This document shows positions 11,901 through 23,639 of a DNA stretch of 64,000 nt, piece after piece. The first letter of the stretch is position 1, and every line of letters starts with the position of its first letter. Origin of the DNA: Spirogloea muscicola. Its lineage: Eukaryota > Streptophyta > Zygnematophyceae > Spirogloeales > Spirogloeaceae. The stretch spans positions 439,816 through 503,815 of the forward strand of contig WELB01000050.1 in the NCBI GenBank assembly GCA_009602725.1, given 5' to 3'. The position numbers and the translations under genes are program-made. The notes below the pieces were generated by a model. That model did no database searches, had not been told where the DNA came from, and worked only from the letters and a program-made list of their open reading frames with translations.

Positions 11901-14130
11901 AAGGAGCAGTTTGTCATAAGAGTGCAGTGAGCACATAAGCCTTAGTCCACCTTGCAGACATGACCAAGAAGACATGAAATAGCCCGATGCTTTGCATGCT
12001 GTGCAACCTTTGAGTTGATCATAACTGGTTGGGACTGAAGCTGTGGCTTTCGGTGTATATGGCTCTGGATCACTAAAATGTTAACCAGAAACTTGGCAGC
12101 GTTCAAATATGGTCTTTGGCCAATGCTTGACAATGTGGGACACATCGCCGTTTAGCCAGGACTGAGAAGAGGCCTCCCAACCTCATTCAGCTCATTGAGC
12201 AATCAATTGCAGGCTTGCTAAGGGCTCTTGGTCACCAGGACTCGTCATGCTGAAGCCTGTACCTGAGAAAGTCATCATGGTTCATCTCGGCGGCTGGATA
12301 AGCAGTGCCAACGAGGTCGGTCCAGAGAAAGGCGGCAAAGTTGTGGTCACATTCAATGCCCCAGGTGATTACATGCAGATGTATGTCATCTCAATTGTGT
12401 GCATAAGCGGACCATGGGAGGGTCCAGTCTAAGTGCTTCGTGTTGTCCTCATAACATGCTCTCCCATTTGCTGCCTTTCGGTATGGAGTAGGCATTCGTA
12501 TCGTGTCTTTGTGATGAGCAGCACGCACGGATCAGTGAAGGTGGCATCGAAATGCAGCTCTGATATTTGTCAGTACAATGCATTTGCCGGCCAGAACAAG
12601 TCGTAGGCGTGGCGAAGGAAGTCAAGAGTTTTGCAGGGGCAGAAGGTGTGGCCCTGGAAAGTAGGTGGAATTTGAAAGAAAGCATCTTCAGCATCTCTCG
12701 AACAACGAGCACTGCAGGCTGGGAGAGCAGCTTGACTGTCAATCTGACTCCAGATGGCAAGGTAAGCACATTGGCTCCTAATGGACTTGGGTGTGCTTAA
12801 GATAAGCAGGTGCTACATTACTGTAAGATTTAGTTTGTCCCTAGGCGCTGAGTTACTTATAGCTTGCTTCAAGATCTGAAGTGGTTTAAGACAATGAAAG
12901 CGAGTGAAGACTGCAATAACTGCTCTGACCATGGCAAAGGGGCGCTTCTTCCGCGTTTCCAGGGCTCCAAGCTTGAGCTTTCTTGAGAATTGTTGTGAAA
13001 GTGTCTTGACAATCTGAAATGTAGCTTGAATGACGCTTGAATGACATTTGGGTTGCATCTGGTGGCCCCACTAACCTCTCAGTTGATTGACAGCTTTTCA
13101 ATGACCTTGTCTTACTGGGACGGTTGGACTGACTGGGATGGCCAGGTTGGGAGCCCGTTCGAATTTGTGAGGCTCGTCTTGGGCTGTCAGTTGCAATATC
13201 AGGTCATGAACCCACGACAAGAGGAGGAGCTGGCGTGTGCAACTCTGATACATTACACACCCGAGTTCCCTCACGGTCGAGCAACCGCTCTTCTTAATTT
13301 TCAGGCTGGGGCAGTCGAGGTACATTATGATGTGGCACTTTTAAGTACCGCAATGTGACAGAGTAAAGATGGAACATAGTAAGGACAGGGGCTGGCTTTC
13401 TTGGCATTGGCTTGACCACTGCCGTTGCTGACGATGGCTCTTGCTCTGGCCAGGTTCACCATGATGAGGATATCGTACTTGTGCTGTTGTTAAGCAATGC
13501 CATATCTCAGTGCCTGCTTGCCTGGAAAGGTGTCAACCTGCTCGCTCCAGCTGCCAGCTTGCACAAGTTCAGGGCTAACAACATTGATGCGAGAGACCAC
13601 CTAGGTAATACTGTGCTGCTTCGTTCAAATAGCTTTGTTCGCAGTGTTGTCATCCAGCATATACTTGCCCCTATTTTTCTCATTCGCACAGCTTGAATTT
13701 TTCAGTTCCACTCTATAGAGGCTTCTACCGTTCAAGAGCATCCTTCTTCTCATTGGCTGTCACATTGGACAGTCTGACATATTGGTACTAAGCATCATGA
13801 TGCCCCGCATGTTCCATCCGGCCAAGTGGAGTTGCAATATCGCAAGATGACTCCAACCTTCGCCCTGTTTGCTCTGCAGGTGCTGTAATGATTGAGAGAA
13901 GGCATGGGTATGGCGCTTATGCCAGCAACGGCGAGTTGCACGGAAGTGACAAGTTGGCGGCTGCACACTGGTGGTATGCCACATCCTATCCTATGTATGC
14001 TGGTGCAGCAGCTGCTGGAGGAGGCGGGTGTGGTGGGGGAGGGTGCGGCGCAAGTTGTGGAGGTGGCGGCGGTTGCGGTGGAGGAGGTGGGTGCACCGGC
14101 GGCGGAGGCGGGTGCGGAGGTGGAAGTTGA
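8934..14130 (+). CDS. glycine-rich domain-containing protein (GRDP, DUF1399 family)
   Basis: The first exons splice cleanly as 8934-9121, 9334-9439, 9636-9887, 10069-10215, 10434-10715, 10871-11035 and about 11232-11407. More exons run to the stop at 14128-14130. The product shows the hallmarks of plant GRDP1/GRDP2. The N-terminal DUF1399 region has RRYEQCW, then LDVHWIWHCHML, YNKDCQ and YDIDLMWHAHQ, the paired W-H-x-H-type motifs of the family, followed by LDHDDTDS and the FGTTYERAGAM block. A beta-rich C2-like middle follows (exons 10871-11407 and beyond). The last exon (about 13887-14130) encodes a Gly/Cys-rich tail of GGGGCGGG-type repeats. In land plants GRDPs are linked to stress responses and growth; the molecular activity is not settled. 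ATG 8934 opens an alanine-rich start after a GC-rich leader. Later exon edges are approximate. Confidence 0.88.
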
Positions 14131-15320
14131 TGATGATTATTATAACTTCTGTACACTTGCGTCGGTTTCTTATCGTTTGGCCCCTGTAAGTAGGGGACCA
14201 CTTAAGAGATTACACACCCTTACCACAGTTCTTCCCCTCCTCTACCCCACGCCACCCCCCCTCCCCAACAGAAACGTAGCTGTTCAGCACCAAGATTGAT
14301 TCCAAATGCCTTGTGCCATACAACCATATCATCAATTGGGCGGTGAGGGTGCTTGTCATGCTTCTGATCAGGGGAGCTGCTCATCTGCAAGGTCCTCGGA
14401 CGTAGGATGCTGCAATGCTGAATCTGCAAATATATTACATGCCGGCTGTGTAGTATAGCACACTCCGGCCCCTGTCCATGCTTTGTTGGGCTGGGCTTTC
14501 ACAGCCATCACCGCCTGTGGGGATAAACCCTCTCTCATGTGTGTTTGGCGTTGTTCGCGAGGCTGGGTACCTTCCAGCAAAGAGGCCGGCATCATGCCTG
14601 TCACCAAAACATGCGGCAAGCCCTACATGCGGCATCTGGTCTTGTCCGCCACCCCGTGGAGCAAACGTGCCTCGCCTCCTCCTCGACATCGAACGCATTG
14701 ACCCTTTCAGAACTGGAACACTCTCACCAACTGTGCCTAGAGAGGCAACAAGGCATGCAGAGCACGAAGAGGAGAGGCACTAGAGAGGACCAGCCTCAAC
14801 AAGACCACTTTTGTCCTTGCGCCATGGATACTACTGACAGCTACTGTAAGGATGGTCCTCCCTCCTCCAGCATCTGGCTCAGCTAGTTGATATGCGTCGT
14901 CGTTGTCCCGGGGGGCAGCTTGCGGCATACCGGCCTTCCGCAGGCATTGGTTGCATTTCCCAATTGCGGCGAAGTCTGCCGCCCTCAAAGCGCTACTTCA
15001 TCAGCATGCTGGGCGTGCACTGAGTCAGGCCACTGGTTCCTGTGAAAGGCACGAACGGTGGGCATGAGATGAGAGGGAGGCTAGAAATAGCCCGTACACT
15101 CCTGTATGAAGAATGAAGCAAAATTAAAATAAGGCTGAGGTAAGAAAGTGGGAATTGACAACCAAAGAGGGACTCCACCACCCACTAGTGAGCACACACA
15201 TATTTGGCCAGGCTAATCTCGGGCAACAGAGCACCAAAGCGCTATAAGGAAGGAAATAAGCTCTTACACTGTAATGCAAAGGCCAAAGGATGTAAGCTCT
15301 TCCGAAGGCCGTACTGAGTA
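14131..15320. other. intergenic region with one small repeat copy
   Basis: A partial LINE-tail copy lies at about 14480-14530 (TTGGGCTGGGCTTTCACAGCC). I see no gene in the rest. Confidence 0.45.
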
Positions 15321-17000
15321 TTGAGTGATGGAGGGCCTGAGTGGCCAAGTACGAAGGCAAGCACATCGACAGATGAACATCATCTGCTGCTAAGCTGAAA
15401 GGGCCGAAGGCTATGAGACACCCAGAATGGCCCAAGAATGAATACACGCCGTTGCAGTTCTCCGGCTCCCCAAGTTAGCTCGTCAGATCTGTGTGCCACT
15501 CTCTTCATCTGTGTGTGCTCACTCGTGGGTACTGAAGCTTCTGCAGGAGTTGCATTTCTTCTGTTGCCTTAGCGGCCCTCAGCAGCACAGTGCTTCGCTT
15601 CGTGTAGCACCCATTTTTTGCACTACATTTCGCTTTGTAGATTCTTCTGGGCTGGCATTTCACAGCCACTGCCTTCTACTGGAAGAGTTATCTATTCGTT
15701 CGCCTGAGCTGTCGGTAGGCTTGATTGAGACCTCCCCTTGGACTCATGTGCGAGAGCGTGAGCCACTCTATGCACTCAATGTTAATTTTCCTTGCAGAGG
15801 TGCCTTGCCTTCGCTGTCCACTTGCGTGCAGGCCGTGCCTTGGCTGCTGCCTCCGGTGTCCGTCAGGGCGAGGTCTATCCGCCTGCTAGTTACTCTGACT
15901 TGCACTTACTGACTCGAGGTTACTGAGCGCCCCCTTGCTGCGGGGGCCAGAGGAAGCGCTAAGAAAACAAAGCACACAAAGAAAGAAAGCAGCTGCAAAT
16001 CACTCAGTAACCCCTGCTAAGCAGCCGCAAATCAGAGAGGCTAGGGTTTTGAAAGTGGGTCCACTGGCCAGAGCCAGAGGCAGCAGCAAGAGCTCGGCCG
16101 GCACGAAGGTGCAGCGCACGGGCCATCGACCGCTGCAGCGAGACGGCCAGGCGCATGCGATACAATTGCGCCAGCGACCCTGCTGCAGGGAAGTCTACAG
16201 GCTCCCCATGGAAGCGACGGGCGATGGTGTGGCGGGCGAGCTGGGTGAGTAGCTCGAGCCACCGAGCGCCCAGCGCCCCATGGGTGTCTATGGCCAACGG
16301 GAAGAATTTGTCTGCCGGCGGATGGTCAGCGTATTTGAGCTCCTTGGCGCGAGCGGCGCCGGCGACCGCATACCCAGCCTTGGTGGCACACTGGCTTGCT
16401 GCCGTCTTAGCAACTAGTATCCTGCTATTTGCGCCATTCGGCCCCTCCAGACCTTGTCCTTACTTTTGGTGCTAATAGCTTCCGTGGTGGTGACATGAGA
16501 GGGGGCTCGCCCATTGAGGATAGGGGCTGGAAAAGCCAGCCCAAAAAAGAATGAACAAAGTACGAGAAGGGGGGGGGCCAGAGGAAGAAAGAAAGCGCTT
16601 CCCCTGGCCCCCTTCTCGTACTCTGTTCATTCTTTTTCGGGCTGGTTATTCCAGCCCCTATTCTCAATGGGCGAGCACTTTCTTCTAAGAAAGAGCTCGC
16701 CCATTGAGGATAGGGGCTGGAACAGCCAGCCCAGAAAAGAATGAGCAGAGTACAAGAAGCCCAAGAAGAAGGGGGCCAGGCGAAGCACTAAGGCGTAGCA
16801 CTAAGAAAGAAGCACACAAGAAGAAACAAAGCAGCTACTAACTACTCAGTAATGCCTGCTAAGCAGTCGCAGGTCAGAGAGGCTATGTTCCTGGAAGGAC
16901 GTCCCCTGGCCAGAGCCAGAGGCAGCAGCGAGGGCTCGGCCGGCACGCAGGTGCAGCGCACGGGCCATTGACCTCTGCAGCGAGACGGCCAGGAAGGGCT
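15320..17000. repeat. nested and inverted LINE 3'-end copies
   Basis: About 15325-15405 (-) is the 3' untranslated segment of the LINE copies. 15640-15700 (+) is a hairpin copy. 15785-15925 (+) is the terminal-peptide segment, ending in a decayed TRGY with a stop. 15945-16200 (-) is a second terminal-peptide copy ending SDLRLLSRGY. 16430-16480 (+) is a tail fragment. 16500-16595 (-), 16600-16690 (+) and 16690-17000 (-) are three successive tails in alternating orientation around hairpins at 16524-16542, about 16653-16672 and about 16711-16729. Tail-to-tail inverted copies suggest repeated insertion into earlier copies. Confidence 0.75.
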
Positions 17001-17285
17001 AAGAAGACATGGCTCCTCAGATATGTCATGTGCTCACTCGGTGTACCCTTTAGCCAGCTCATTATCCCGTTAACAGAACATTTGTAAGGCTAGAATTGAC
17101 CTCGCTTTCAGTTTCATGCGCACCCCGCACTTTCTCTCTTGGGCTGGCCTCTCACAGCCACCAGTCCATCTGGAAGCCCTGTTTCTCATTCACGTGCTCC
17201 GCCGCTGGGATCCAGAGAGAGCCACTTGTCCCGTGACTTGGCACGAGAGCCCGGAGACGGCCCCCCTCGAGCTGGCCAGCCGTCG

Positions 17286-17289
17286 GCGT

Positions 17290-17334
<45 letters not shown>

Positions 17335-17335
17335 T
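17286..17335. repeat. (CGG)n tract with one undetermined base
   Basis: A GGC triplet run ends in a lone n at 17336, inside or at the edge of the first coding exon of the oxidoreductase. The run blocks a confident choice of start codon. Confidence 0.75.
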
Positions 17336-17340
17336 NAGGC

Positions 17341-19726
17341 GCCCGCGCCGCCGCGGTCCGCCGCCGGCCAGGTGGCGCTGCGCCACCTCGCCATCGGCGT
17401 CAACTTCGCCGACACGCTCGGCCGCCAGGTCCGGCCCTGGCGGTTTCGGGTTTGGGTTTAAGGGTTTAAAGGGTCAGGGTTGGGGTTTAGGCTTTGCCGT
17501 CAGAGCTCACTCGGAGAGCCCGTAGCCGCAGCCGCGCCGCCGGGCTTCGAGCCCCCGCCTCGGCTTTCACCGTGCCTAGCCAGCCGCTGGGCGCGCGATC
17601 TGACGGCGCGTCTTCATCAATAACCAAAATCCATCAGATATCCAAGTGACGTACTCGTCTGGTGAGACTGTTACGACTACAATTGGCATAAAGTCTGCGG
17701 GCAGGGACGTCTTGCGGAAGGGCAATGCAGGCCAGTCGGTGTGCCATCCCTACACACCGGGAGTGGAGGCCGCCGGCGTCGTCACGGAGCTGGGCGCCGG
17801 CGTCGTGACCCTTCAAGTCGGCCAGCGCGTCGCGTACATCGACCCCAACAGGGGCGCTTACTGGTATGCTGCGACTGGAGCTTCTGCTGGGAATGCCGCT
17901 GCCCAAGTAGCGAGCCCACTTCCTTGGTTCTCCGATGCTGATAGTATTGGAGGGTGCATGTAGTGTGGCAAGCACTCCTCCCTCTTATGCACTCGCTTGC
18001 TGCCACACTCTTTCAGTGAGTCAAGGGTCCTTGATGCCTCGCTCGCCATCCCGCTGCCACCTGACATATCCTGCGAGCTTGCTGCTGCCGCTCTTCTCAA
18101 GGTAGTCAAGCGTCCTCATCTCTGTAAGTCAGCTTAAAATTGCATCCATTGACTTGTTAGATATGCGTATACATATAGAAATGCACTGAATCACCGTAAT
18201 GCAAAGTTCAGATGCAGTTCAGATTGAGGTGGATCCAGCGATTTGTTGCATCCTCAAGCTACGGCGACATTTGCAGTACATGCTGACGATACAACAATTT
18301 CTTGCCGTCAAGGCCTGACCGCCTGGATGTTAGTGCGGAGGGTCTTCCCAGTAACAGCCTCGCACACTGTGCTCGTGCACGCGGCTGCTGGGGGAGTGGG
18401 GTCCTTCCTCTGTCAGGTGCTACAGTCCAGCCACACCCTGCCCCATCAGGGGCAGCATGCTGTGCGCTTGTCTACGAGCGTGATTGTGGCTTTCTCTCTG
18501 TCGATCCTCCCTCTCCTCACCTCATCTCAAAGTGGTACGGGCTTCGCCGCTAGTGCAGTGGGCCAGTGCGCAAGGGGCGGTGGTCCTCGGCACTGTGGGC
18601 TCACAAGAGAAGGCTGTGCGTGCCAAAACCTCTGGCTGCGCGCATGTGATTGTTTATACCAAGTGAGTCATTCCACTGAGCAGGGACGGCACTTGAAGAT
18701 CCCTTTTTATAACCTTTCAGCTGCGAAGCGCATATGCTTCATCTATTACTCGTCTTTCAACAAAAATACTGAAGGTAGCTTGTTGACAAGGATGTGCGCT
18801 CCTATCATTGTCCACTTCTGTTGACAAATCTTTGTGCAAAGGTCGAACCAATGTGGCAGGAAACTGTGCCCCGTTCAGTAGAGATTGACATCTGTATATG
18901 TGCATCTGTGTAGAGATGACTTTGTGGAGCAAGTAATGGAGGTGACGGATGGCAAAGGCGTCTCGGTCGTGTTCGACTCAGTAGGCAAGGAGACCGTGGC
19001 GATGTCCTTGGCGTGCTTGGCTCCAAGGGGCATGCTGGTGGGCCTCAGTCGCATCAAGCAAAAAGACTTCGCTTTCAGATCTTCAAGTTACAAGTATGCT
19101 GCTGCTGCCAGCCACAATGCGCCTCAGATTTGCATGTGGTAGTGGCATTGCTGATACAAGAAACAAAGGCAATAGCCTTCAACCTGAGCAGAATGGCATC
19201 TCCTTAATGCAGGTAAGTTTTGGGTCCAGTTCGGGGGACCCCAGCGTGCTCTCTGTCTCCGAGCTTGGAACTCGGGGCTCCCTGAGCGTGAGCCGCCCCA
19301 GGCTGGAAGATTTTCTGACAGACCCAGCTGAGAGGAACGCTGCTTGTAAAGAGCTCTTTGACAACATAGCTGCAGGCGTACTTAACGTGGAGGACAGCAA
19401 CAGGTCGGCAAGCACGTATTGGACCTAAGTCGGGCAAAGAGGTGTTGAGATTGAAGCTGGTCCTGCTGATCAGACCCCTTGTATGGTGCACACAGCTCTT
19501 ACACGTCATCTTAGGTCTCGTAACTCTCGGTCCAGATCAATTGCCATCCGAAGAAGCTAATTTATAGGCTGATTCGCGGAGCAGGAGCTGTTTTGGCTGC
19601 AGGTATCCTTTGGAGGAGGCAGCCAGGGCTCATCTGGATCTGCTGGAGAGGAGGACCAAGGGGAGCCTGATACTGATACCACCAAGACCAGATCCTCACA
19701 ACGTCACCTCCCGGCACATCACTTGA
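17341..19726 (+). CDS. zinc-free quinone oxidoreductase (zeta-crystallin/QOR type, MDR family)
   Basis: The exons encode a near-complete NADPH:quinone oxidoreductase. Exon 1 (to about 17428) reads GQVALRHLAIGVNFADTLGR. About 17709-17860 reads TPGVEAAGVVTELG.GV..LQVGQRVAY. 18017-18100 carries IPLPPDISCELAAAALLK. About 18318-18414 has the nucleotide-binding LVHAAAGGVGSFLCQ. About 18556-18664 has GAVVLGTVGSQEKAVRAK..GC.HVIVYT. 18915-19047 has DDFVEQVMEVTDGKGVSVVFDSVGK. About 19212-19402 and 19605-19726 give the C-terminus, with RPRLEDFLTDPAER and AHLDLLERRTKGSLILIP. The structural-zinc cysteines of alcohol dehydrogenases are absent, as expected for QOR. It reduces quinones with NADPH, probably in the cytosol or an organelle. 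No in-frame ATG is visible in the GC-rich leader, so the 5' end is unresolved. Confidence 0.88.
17441..17493. repeat. interstitial telomere-like tract (TTTAGGG-type), intron 1
   Basis: Degenerate GGGTTT and TTTAGGG-like units lie about 15 bases after the first splice donor of the oxidoreductase gene. They match the plant-type telomere repeat in form but are imperfect. Confidence 0.75.
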
Positions 19727-20646
19727 TTCACCACTAGGAACTTGTATTCAAGGGGCACTCATCATTGAGGACTACTGTCTTCCAAGCCCGTTACACTGAG
19801 ATGCAGCCATTCAACCAGATGGGCACTTATCTTGTGAAGACTACTATCTTTCACACCCGTTACACTGGGCTGCAGCTATTTAAAATGGCTGCTGTCACAT
19901 AGCTTTTTCCTCAGGACCTTGTCCAGTCTCTTTGGGCTTGCCTTTCACAGCCATTGCCCTTTCTTGAAGAAGGTCCTTCCCTTATTTGCCTCAGAAACGT
20001 AAGGAAGAGCTCTCCTCTATCTATTTAACTTTGAGCTGGCCTTACACGCCTTTGCCACCTTTTTAAGAGTACTCTCTACCTCTGACTCCATAGCAACTTT
20101 AGTTGCCAAATGTTGTAAGACTGCACTAGTGCTTGCCCCTGATCAGGTGCATCTTTCGAACCAGTGTCTTTGACAGAACCAGGATGCCACGTGTAAAGAA
20201 TAGTGGGGAGTTTCTACATCGTAATCCAGGGCCCAATCAGCAGCTAGAGGGCCCTGAAGCGGTACATTGAGGCACGTAGCAATCTGCTAATGTCAAAGAC
20301 AGTACTGGTCTTTAAATACTACATGTATCCACTGTGCAGCGATCTGAGACCGCCAGTGACAAAATCTGAGATGTAAATGGAGCAATCCTTAAGCTGAGGC
20401 TTTTGCTGCTTTCCCTTTTGCTGGAGCCTGTGATGCGTCAGGGTCATATTGGGGGTCAGTATGATGCAGACCAGTAGCAAGAGCCTTACTCATTGCTGCC
20501 TAAACATGTCAATGTATGACCTTATGACCAGAGCCAACCCTACACCCCCTTTCAGTTCCTTGTGAAGCTAATCAAGCAAGGGAAACAAAGCAAGTATCAC
20601 TGGAGACAAACCTTCTACAGACCAAGCTAGAGCAACTCTGAGGCCA
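19727..20646. other. convergent intergenic region with LINE-tail fragment
   Basis: This spacer separates the 3' ends of the oxidoreductase (+) and PGRL1 (-). A plus LINE-tail copy lies at about 19915-20060 (GACCTTGTCC..TTTGGGCTTGCCTTTCACAGCCATTGCCC). Two imperfect repeats of a TTGAAGACTACTRTCTT..CCCGTTACACTG motif occur at 19766-19800 and 19835-19870. No gene is seen. Confidence 0.5.
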
Positions 20647-23562
20647 CTAAACCCTCAACAATGTGGGGCTTGTCATGCGCGGGTTTTCATGCACATAGAC
20701 AACCTTGGGAGGTGGAGGGTCGGGGTTGATTGTGATGCGCCTTGTATCTGCGTCAAACTTAAGAGCAGTGCCACATCTGCAGGCAAGCAAGAAAGCAAGA
20801 CAGTAGTGCACGCACACAACTTCTGAGACTGTTGTCCGTATTGCAGATGTAGGGTACATAACAGGTCAAGCATTCACAGCTGTAACATCTAACATGCCGG
20901 GTCCTTTTCCATGCCACTTTGTCCAAGATGACGAGAAGACAAGCAAAGAGCAATGGGACTGTCTGGACCAATGCAAAGGTACCCAGCTCCTGCACATTGT
21001 AGGGTCTGAGAAGGCGGCGTTGAAGCTTACTTCTCGCACTTGACGTCATTGACTGTTTGGTCATTTTTTATCGTCAATATTGTCCCGAAGAAACTTCGAT
21101 TCTCGTGACTACATTCTGGACAAGGCCCCTGCCCATAGCAGGAGAACCACAGGATCATTCATAAGTCGCCAAGCCTTGGTTCTGAAGCTCCTGGCACTTC
21201 AACTTTTGACTTTGACCCCATTGTTACCAAGAGGAGGGGACCTAAGGACTGCTTCAAGGGCAAAATGAATTTCTACAGCAGAAGACTGGTGAGGACTGCC
21301 AGCTCTTCTCATAATTCTGGCCTTCGTTCATGTATTTGATGCTCACCGTGAGGATGAGAAAGTCCTTGACAAGATAATTTGTAAGCCTTGAAGCCACAAA
21401 GTATGTGAAGGGGAGGACAATGAACCATGTGAATAAGAAGCTGTACGGCTCTGGAAGCTAAAAGACAAGCAGGAGATAGGATTGTCTAAGTAGCTCATCC
21501 AGAAACAGGAAATCTGATATGTACACAACAACAGTGCATACTTTTGTTGTATGTGCCATTCTAAGTACTTCAAGGGACTGCAAATCCGACTGAATACATG
21601 CCTCCTTATCACATCAGAATTGGTAAGTCTTCGATGCATGTAATTAGCAGGAAATTATGTACCTCAAGCAGGTAAGTGAGCTCAAATCCAGTCAAATCGT
21701 CCAGAAAAAATACTCTGCAGGAGATAACCATAGAGTGAGCACCCGCAGGGGTCTGTCTCACATATAAATAGCTAGACAAGCTGCACCCATCTCAGCATGT
21801 CCTCAGTGAGCAGCAGTGCCCACTTACAAGCGAGCTTTGATTTGCTTGTCTAGCAAGGCAAACTTCAGTCAATAGCGTTATGATGTATCCCTCACAAGGT
21901 TAGGGTCGCAATGACGGCAGGAAGTTGTAGTAGAGTCATGCGCAAATAGTCCAACTGGAGGTCACTCACAACCTGGATGCAAGTGAATAAGGGAGAGTCA
22001 GCAACCACATTAAGTAGGCCCGTAATTCTTACGGACCTAGTGGATAATAAGCCTGCAAAAGTTTCCCTCCGAGTAGCCTGCAGACCATGATATCTTTCGA
22101 CAGACCTGCTAAAGTAGCAGATGCGGTTGCTGGGGAGGTAAACATCTGACCTGACGAGAACGCAGGCTGCATCTTGGTCCCTCCACAGCAACTCGGCTGC
22201 TGGCGTTCTGGAGATGTCATGCAGCAACAGCTTGAACTTGCTCCCAAGAGGCAGCACCCTGCTCCATGGCCTCCACTTGGATTGCATTGGAAAGGAAAGG
22301 GCAATGCATACCTTCAATTTCTTCTTCAAGGTGTCATACTCCTCATCACTCATGATACTTTTGCCAGCTTGATATGCCAATGAAGCCTCCATGAACTTCA
22401 TCTCCTCAGTACCTGGAAAGGAGATTCATGACTACATTGGCAAGTTGACAACTAGTACCCCTGCCCTACCTCTGGAGATATCCCTTCTTCGAAGTCTGGT
22501 AAGTATCGTAGTAAGTTACTCACTGAGCATGACCACGCCGCTGCCGTTCCACATCAGCTCCTCCTTGAGGTTGTCAAACTCCTCATTTGACATCATCGGC
22601 TCTTCATCAAAGTAGTAAGACTGCCAAAACAGATGCTCCAGCCAAGCGCCGCAGGTCTAGTTATGAATTGCTGCCTATTGAGAGATACGAGAAGAAGGCA
22701 GAATCTCTACAACAAAACCCCTAGTCAGTAGTCATTTGGAGCAGTCCACCAAGCTTGACGCAGATTCAAAACTCAAAGGCAGCTGGTACAAATACAAGCC
22801 ACAGTAGTGTCACGAGGGAATGTCGCTAAGCAATGCAAGATACCGCCAGCTTAAGGCATAATCGCAATTTACTGTATGTAACTGGCTGTGCAGCAAGCCA
22901 CTTTACCCTCAGCGCATCCAGGAAGTCCTGCTCCATCTCGCCAATGGAGCGCTTGTCTTTCTTCTTGTCAATGTCGCAATACTGCAATATGCGTCTGTCC
23001 GACACTTCCATCTCGGCGGTGGTGTCTGGAGCTAAAAGTCAGCACACAGACAAACGCAACCCCACCGCGCCCACATGCAGGCATAGAAACAGCGTTACTG
23101 ACTTGAAGAAAGAAGCTGCCTCAAGGAAATCACAATATCGAAGGTGCATGAGATAGAGACGTCAGGAGCTTGCTGCGGCAGCCAACAAAGCTGCGTGATT
23201 TCACATCGATACAATCAACGGCCAAAAGCGCGCAGGGCCGAGCTTGAGGCCTGCCGCCGCTGGCCTAGGTCCAGTAGCGCTCGGCGGTGCCAGCAGGTAA
23301 GGCCAGGGAACCGTGAGCCCTCACCGCTCTCCTTGGATGCACGCGCCGTGACGCCGCTGGCAGCGCGCCGCCGCGGGGCGCTGCCATCAGCTGACACCCG
23401 AGGTAGCAGCCACCCCTTGGCGCACTTTGCCGTGGAGGCGGCTGCCGCGCACCGGAAGCCGCCGCCGACGGCTACTGGGGAGGCCACCCTTGGGCCGCGC
23501 GGCAGAAGCGGGTGCACAAGGTCCGCGGTAGCGGGCGCCAGGCAGCACCTGGCCGCCGCCAT
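20647..23562 (-). CDS. PGRL1: PGRL1-like protein of photosystem I cyclic electron flow
   Basis: About nine exons on the minus strand read as a PGR5-like 1 protein. Exon 1 (23562 to about 23330) starts MAAARCC and is Ala/Arg/Ser rich like a plastid transit peptide. Next come an acidic region (about 23030-22893, with RILQYCDIDKKKDKRSIGEMEQDF), YYFDEEPMMSNEEFDNLKEEL (about 22623-22524), KFMEASLAYQAGK..MSDEEYD (about 22415-22317), VEGPRCSLRS (about 22190), and two membrane segments (21986-21900 and 21715-21345, including FFLDDLTGFELTYLLELPEPYSF across a splice). The C-terminus holds two cysteine pairs (GPCPECSHENRSFFGTIL at about 21140, and RCYSC joined to CGTALKFDADTRRITI). In plants and Chlamydomonas PGRL1 sits in the thylakoid and works with PGR5 in ferredoxin-dependent cyclic flow, with redox-active cysteines. 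These cysteines are present. Repeat DNA starts within 100 bases upstream of the ATG. Confidence 0.92.
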
Positions 23563-23639
23563 GGCGGGCGCGGCGGGCACCGCGGCACTGCCGGCTGCGT
23601 CAATCGAAGTAGTGGACTGAGGACCAGCACAACTCAGAC

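Noticed and set aside
13971-14201. Alternative frames rich in Pro or Arg near 14.1 kb
   Set aside because: They are off-frame readings of the Gly/Cys-rich tail of the GRDP gene.
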